A stretch of 64,000 nucleotides of DNA from Pilimelia columellifera. Its GTDB lineage: Bacteria; Actinomycetota; Actinomycetes; Mycobacteriales; Micromonosporaceae. Every line of letters starts with the position of its first letter. Within the stretch, counting starts at the first letter, position 1. The notes beneath the pieces were generated by a model. It had not been told where the DNA came from. It worked only from the letters and a program-made list of their open reading frames with translations, and searched no databases. The DNA lies in contig NZ_BAAARY010000001.1 of the NCBI RefSeq assembly GCF_039532605.1, positions 248,001 through 312,000 of the forward strand, in the 5' to 3' direction. Shown piece by piece: positions 61,973-64,000 of the stretch. The translations under genes were made by a program, and so were the position numbers.

Positions 61973-62039
61973 GGCCTGGCCGTTACCCTGCTGCCACCCC
62001 GACAAACCCATCGCCTGGGCTGACCTGCCGGATCGGGCG

Positions 62040-64000
62040 TCACGCGACGACCTGGTCCAGCGGGCGGCCGTGGAACCGTGGTCCAGCGAGCGCCGTCAGC
62101 ACACTCTCGATCCAGCCGGGGCCGGGGGCGCCGTCGCCATCGTGCCTGAGCACGCCCAGAGCGACATCGCCGCCGTTGGGTAGGTGGGCAGCCGCCAGCA
62201 GCAGCTCGCCGGCGCCTGCGACGGCGATCGGCTTGCCGTGCTTGTACGCCTCGGCGACGAAGTGGACCGCGTGGCCATCCGCGGCGAGATCCGGCACGCC
62301 CTTGCCCCCCGGCAGCACCACCGCGTCGTACAGGACCGAAGCCGTGGTGAACAGCGCCCGGGTGGCCGGCAGCTCACCGCCGCCGGCGACCGCGACCGGC
62401 CCGTCCACCGGGGCGAGCAGCTCGACTACGGCTTGCTGGCCGTGCAACGCCTCGGTGAGCGGGGCCAGGAACGCGGCGTCGACCCCGTCCGCCGCCAGGA
62501 CGGCGATCCGCATGCCCGCGATGCCGCTGCCGGTCAGGGCAGTCTGGCTCAGCCGCGGGGAGATCCGGGGCTTGTCCGTCTTCGTCGCCGCGGGGGCGGG
62601 CACGCCGATTCCGGCCGCGACCTGGGCCGCCAACTGGTGGTCAATCTTGTTGAGCTGTTCGACTGTCCGGGACCGGATCTCGGGCCGGACGACCTTGCCC
62701 AGCTCGAACCGGTACGCGGCGACGATGTGCTCGCGCTCCCACGGGGACATGCTGTGCAGGAACATCCGGGCCTGGGTGTGGTGGTCGCCGAAGCTCTCCG
62801 GACGTTTGCGCAGCTTGGGGCCCTCGACCGGCTCGGGGAAGTGCCGGTAGGCGTTCGCGCCGTCGGCCAGGACCGGGCAGCCGCCGGAGATCGAATTCGG
62901 GTGGTAGTTGGCCTGGGCGGCCGGGACGCTGACGTTGTGGAAGCCGTCCTGCTGGTGGTTGTTCACCTCGGCCAGCGGGCGGTTGATCGGGATCTGGGCG
63001 AAGTTCGGGCCGCCGAGCCGGGTGAGCTGGGTGTCCAGGTAGGAGAAGAGTCGGGCCTGGAGCATCGGATCGTCGGTGAACCCGATGCCCGGGACGACGT
63101 TCTGGACGCAGAACGCCACCTGTTCCGTCTCGGCGAAGAAGTTGGTGGGGTTGCGGTCAAGCACCATCCGGCCAACGGCGGTGACCGGGACCAGCTCCTC
63201 AGGGACGATCTTGGTGGCGTCGAGCAGGTCCAGCTCGGGGGCCTCGGTGGCGAGCCGGGCCACGTCCGCCTCAGTGATGAGTTGCAGGCCCAGCTCGTAC
63301 TCGGGGAAGATCCCAGCCTCGATCGACTCCCACAGGTCGCGCCGGTTGAAGTCGGGGTCCTTGCCGGCGATCTTCTGGGCCTCGTCCCACACCAGGGACC
63401 GCACGCCGCGCCTGGGCGTCCAGTGGAACTTCACCAGGGTCGACTCGCCGGCGGCGTTGACTAGCCGGAAGGTGTGCACGCCGAAGCCCTGCATGGTGGC
63501 GTAGGAGCGGGGCAGGGCGCGGTCGGACATCAGCCACATGACGTGGTGCATCGTTTCGGGCTGCAACGAGACGAAGTCCCAGAACGAGTCGTGCGCCGAC
63601 GCGCCGGTCGGCATCTCGTGATGGGGCTCCGGTTTCACCGCGTGCACGACGTCCGGGAACTTGATGCCGTCCTGGATGAAGAAGACCGGCATGTTGTTGC
63701 CGACCAGGTCGAAGTTGCCGGCCCGGGTGTAGAACTTGGTGGCGAAACCGCGCACGTCCCGGACGGTGTCGGCGGAGCCGCGCGAGCCCTGCACGGTGGA
63801 GAACCGGACGAACACCGGGGTCCTGGCGGCTGGGTCGCAGAGGAAGTCGGCGCTGGTGTAGCGCGCCAGGGACTCGTACACCTGGAAGTAGCCGTGAGCG
63901 CCAGAGCCGCGGGCGTGCACCACCCGCTCGGGGATCCGCTCGTGATCAAAGCGGGTGAGCTTCTCGCGCAGGTGGAAGTCCTCCAACAGGGACGGACCCC
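62040..64000 (-). CDS. katE: Large-subunit monofunctional catalase (5' end outside window)
   Basis: The frame is open to the window edge; the sequence there (GPSLLEDFHLREKLTRFDHERIPERVVHARG, in shorter pieces) is the N-terminal catalase core, so perhaps 30 to 80 residues are missing. Catalytic His in VVHARGSGAHG, Asn in LVGNNMPVFF, haem Tyr region in RLFSYLDTQLTRLG. After the core there is a C-terminal DJ-1/GATase-like domain (MRIAVLAADGVDAAFL, DAVVLPGGKGVPDLA) as in clade II HPII-type enzymes. It decomposes hydrogen peroxide in the cytoplasm. Downstream 67 bp then the SDR gene in the same direction, possibly one operon. Confidence 0.95.
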   Translation of the reverse strand, partial: GPSLLEDFHLREKLTRFDHERIPERVVHARGSGAHGYFQVYESLARYTSADFLCDPAARTPVFVRFSTVQGSRGSADTVRDVRGFATKFYTRAGNFDLVGNNMPVFFIQDGIKFPDVVHAVKPEPHHEMPTGASAHDSFWDFVSLQPETMHHVMWLMSDRALPRSYATMQGFGVHTFRLVNAAGESTLVKFHWTPRRGVRSLVWDEAQKIAGKDPDFNRRDLWESIEAGIFPEYELGLQLITEADVARLATEAPELDLLDATKIVPEELVPVTAVGRMVLDRNPTNFFAETEQVAFCVQNVVPGIGFTDDPMLQARLFSYLDTQLTRLGGPNFAQIPINRPLAEVNNHQQDGFHNVSVPAAQANYHPNSISGGCPVLADGANAYRHFPEPVEGPKLRKRPESFGDHHTQARMFLHSMSPWEREHIVAAYRFELGKVVRPEIRSRTVEQLNKIDHQLAAQVAAGIGVPAPAATKTDKPRISPRLSQTALTGSGIAGMRIAVLAADGVDAAFLAPLTEALHGQQAVVELLAPVDGPVAVAGGGELPATRALFTTASVLYDAVVLPGGKGVPDLAADGHAVHFVAEAYKHGKPIAVAGAGELLLAAAHLPNGGDVALGVLRHDGDGAPGPGWIESVLTALAGPRFHGRPLDQVVA

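Overview
The window is high-GC DNA with many GTG starts, stop/start overlaps of the ATGA or GTGA type, a mycothiol-type DinB-fold enzyme gene, AfsR/SARP-type and PepSY/two-component regulation, a Nur-type nickel box and a Pls/PosA-type synthetase. Together these point to a filamentous actinobacterium, most likely of the Micromonosporaceae. This is inference from gene style; no rRNA or other marker gene is present.

Layout. 0-2.1 kb: end of a CarH-like B12-binding MerR regulator, a secreted polysaccharide deacetylase, and tRNA-Glu and tRNA-Asp. 2.2-8.4 kb (minus): a five-gene, translationally coupled Nik/Dpp-type ABC importer operon (Tat-lipoprotein, two permeases, a fused double ATPase, a methyltransferase) behind a cobalamin riboswitch. 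8.4-11.1 kb: XRE regulator with a leaderless membrane-protein gene, a DinB-fold enzyme and a membrane protein. 11.1-16.4 kb (plus): a second Nik-type operon behind a Nur-like box. The two importers are therefore probably controlled by different metals: B12/cobalt for the first, nickel for the second.

16.4-20 kb is a decay zone: a trypsin-fold protein lacking the catalytic His and Ser, a subtilase, and remnants of a sugar-phosphate transferase, a Vgb-like propeller, a second copy of the pseudoprotease and part of a serine hydrolase. The intact serine hydrolase follows.

20.9-28.5 kb (minus) is the most notable block. It is a seven-gene coupled operon: PepSY protein with a 28-Asp run, two beta-propeller proteins, GTP cyclohydrolase II, a SUMF1-fold protein without the FGE Cys pair, a flavin reductase-like protein and a nitrilase-superfamily amidohydrolase. 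GCH II, WD-repeat and SUMF1 genes together resemble toxB-toxC-toxD of toxoflavin clusters, so a GTP-derived (azapteridine-like) metabolite is proposed. A divergent OmpR-type two-component system and a triple 11-bp repeat lie upstream.

30.9-43.8 kb: a second subtilase, then two surface-glycan modules (GT2, GT39-like and a GlxA-like copper radical oxidase; GT2, WecB and a DUF2334 deacetylase-like protein) separated by decayed DNA and an active trypsin-like protease. 44.3-52 kb: a cysteine synthase-like enzyme, a two-component system, and a Pls/PosA-type synthetase (A-T, six TM, three soluble domains), again with 11-bp-spaced repeats upstream. 52.1-56.4 kb: CcdA-like protein and an AfsR-like SARP/NB-ARC/TPR regulator. 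56.4-60.1 kb: divergent SLOG-like and TIR-TM-coiled-coil-WD40 genes, a predicted NAD-linked immune or conflict module. 60.1-64 kb: YetF-like membrane protein, SDR and a large-subunit catalase running off the window, a stress-type set.
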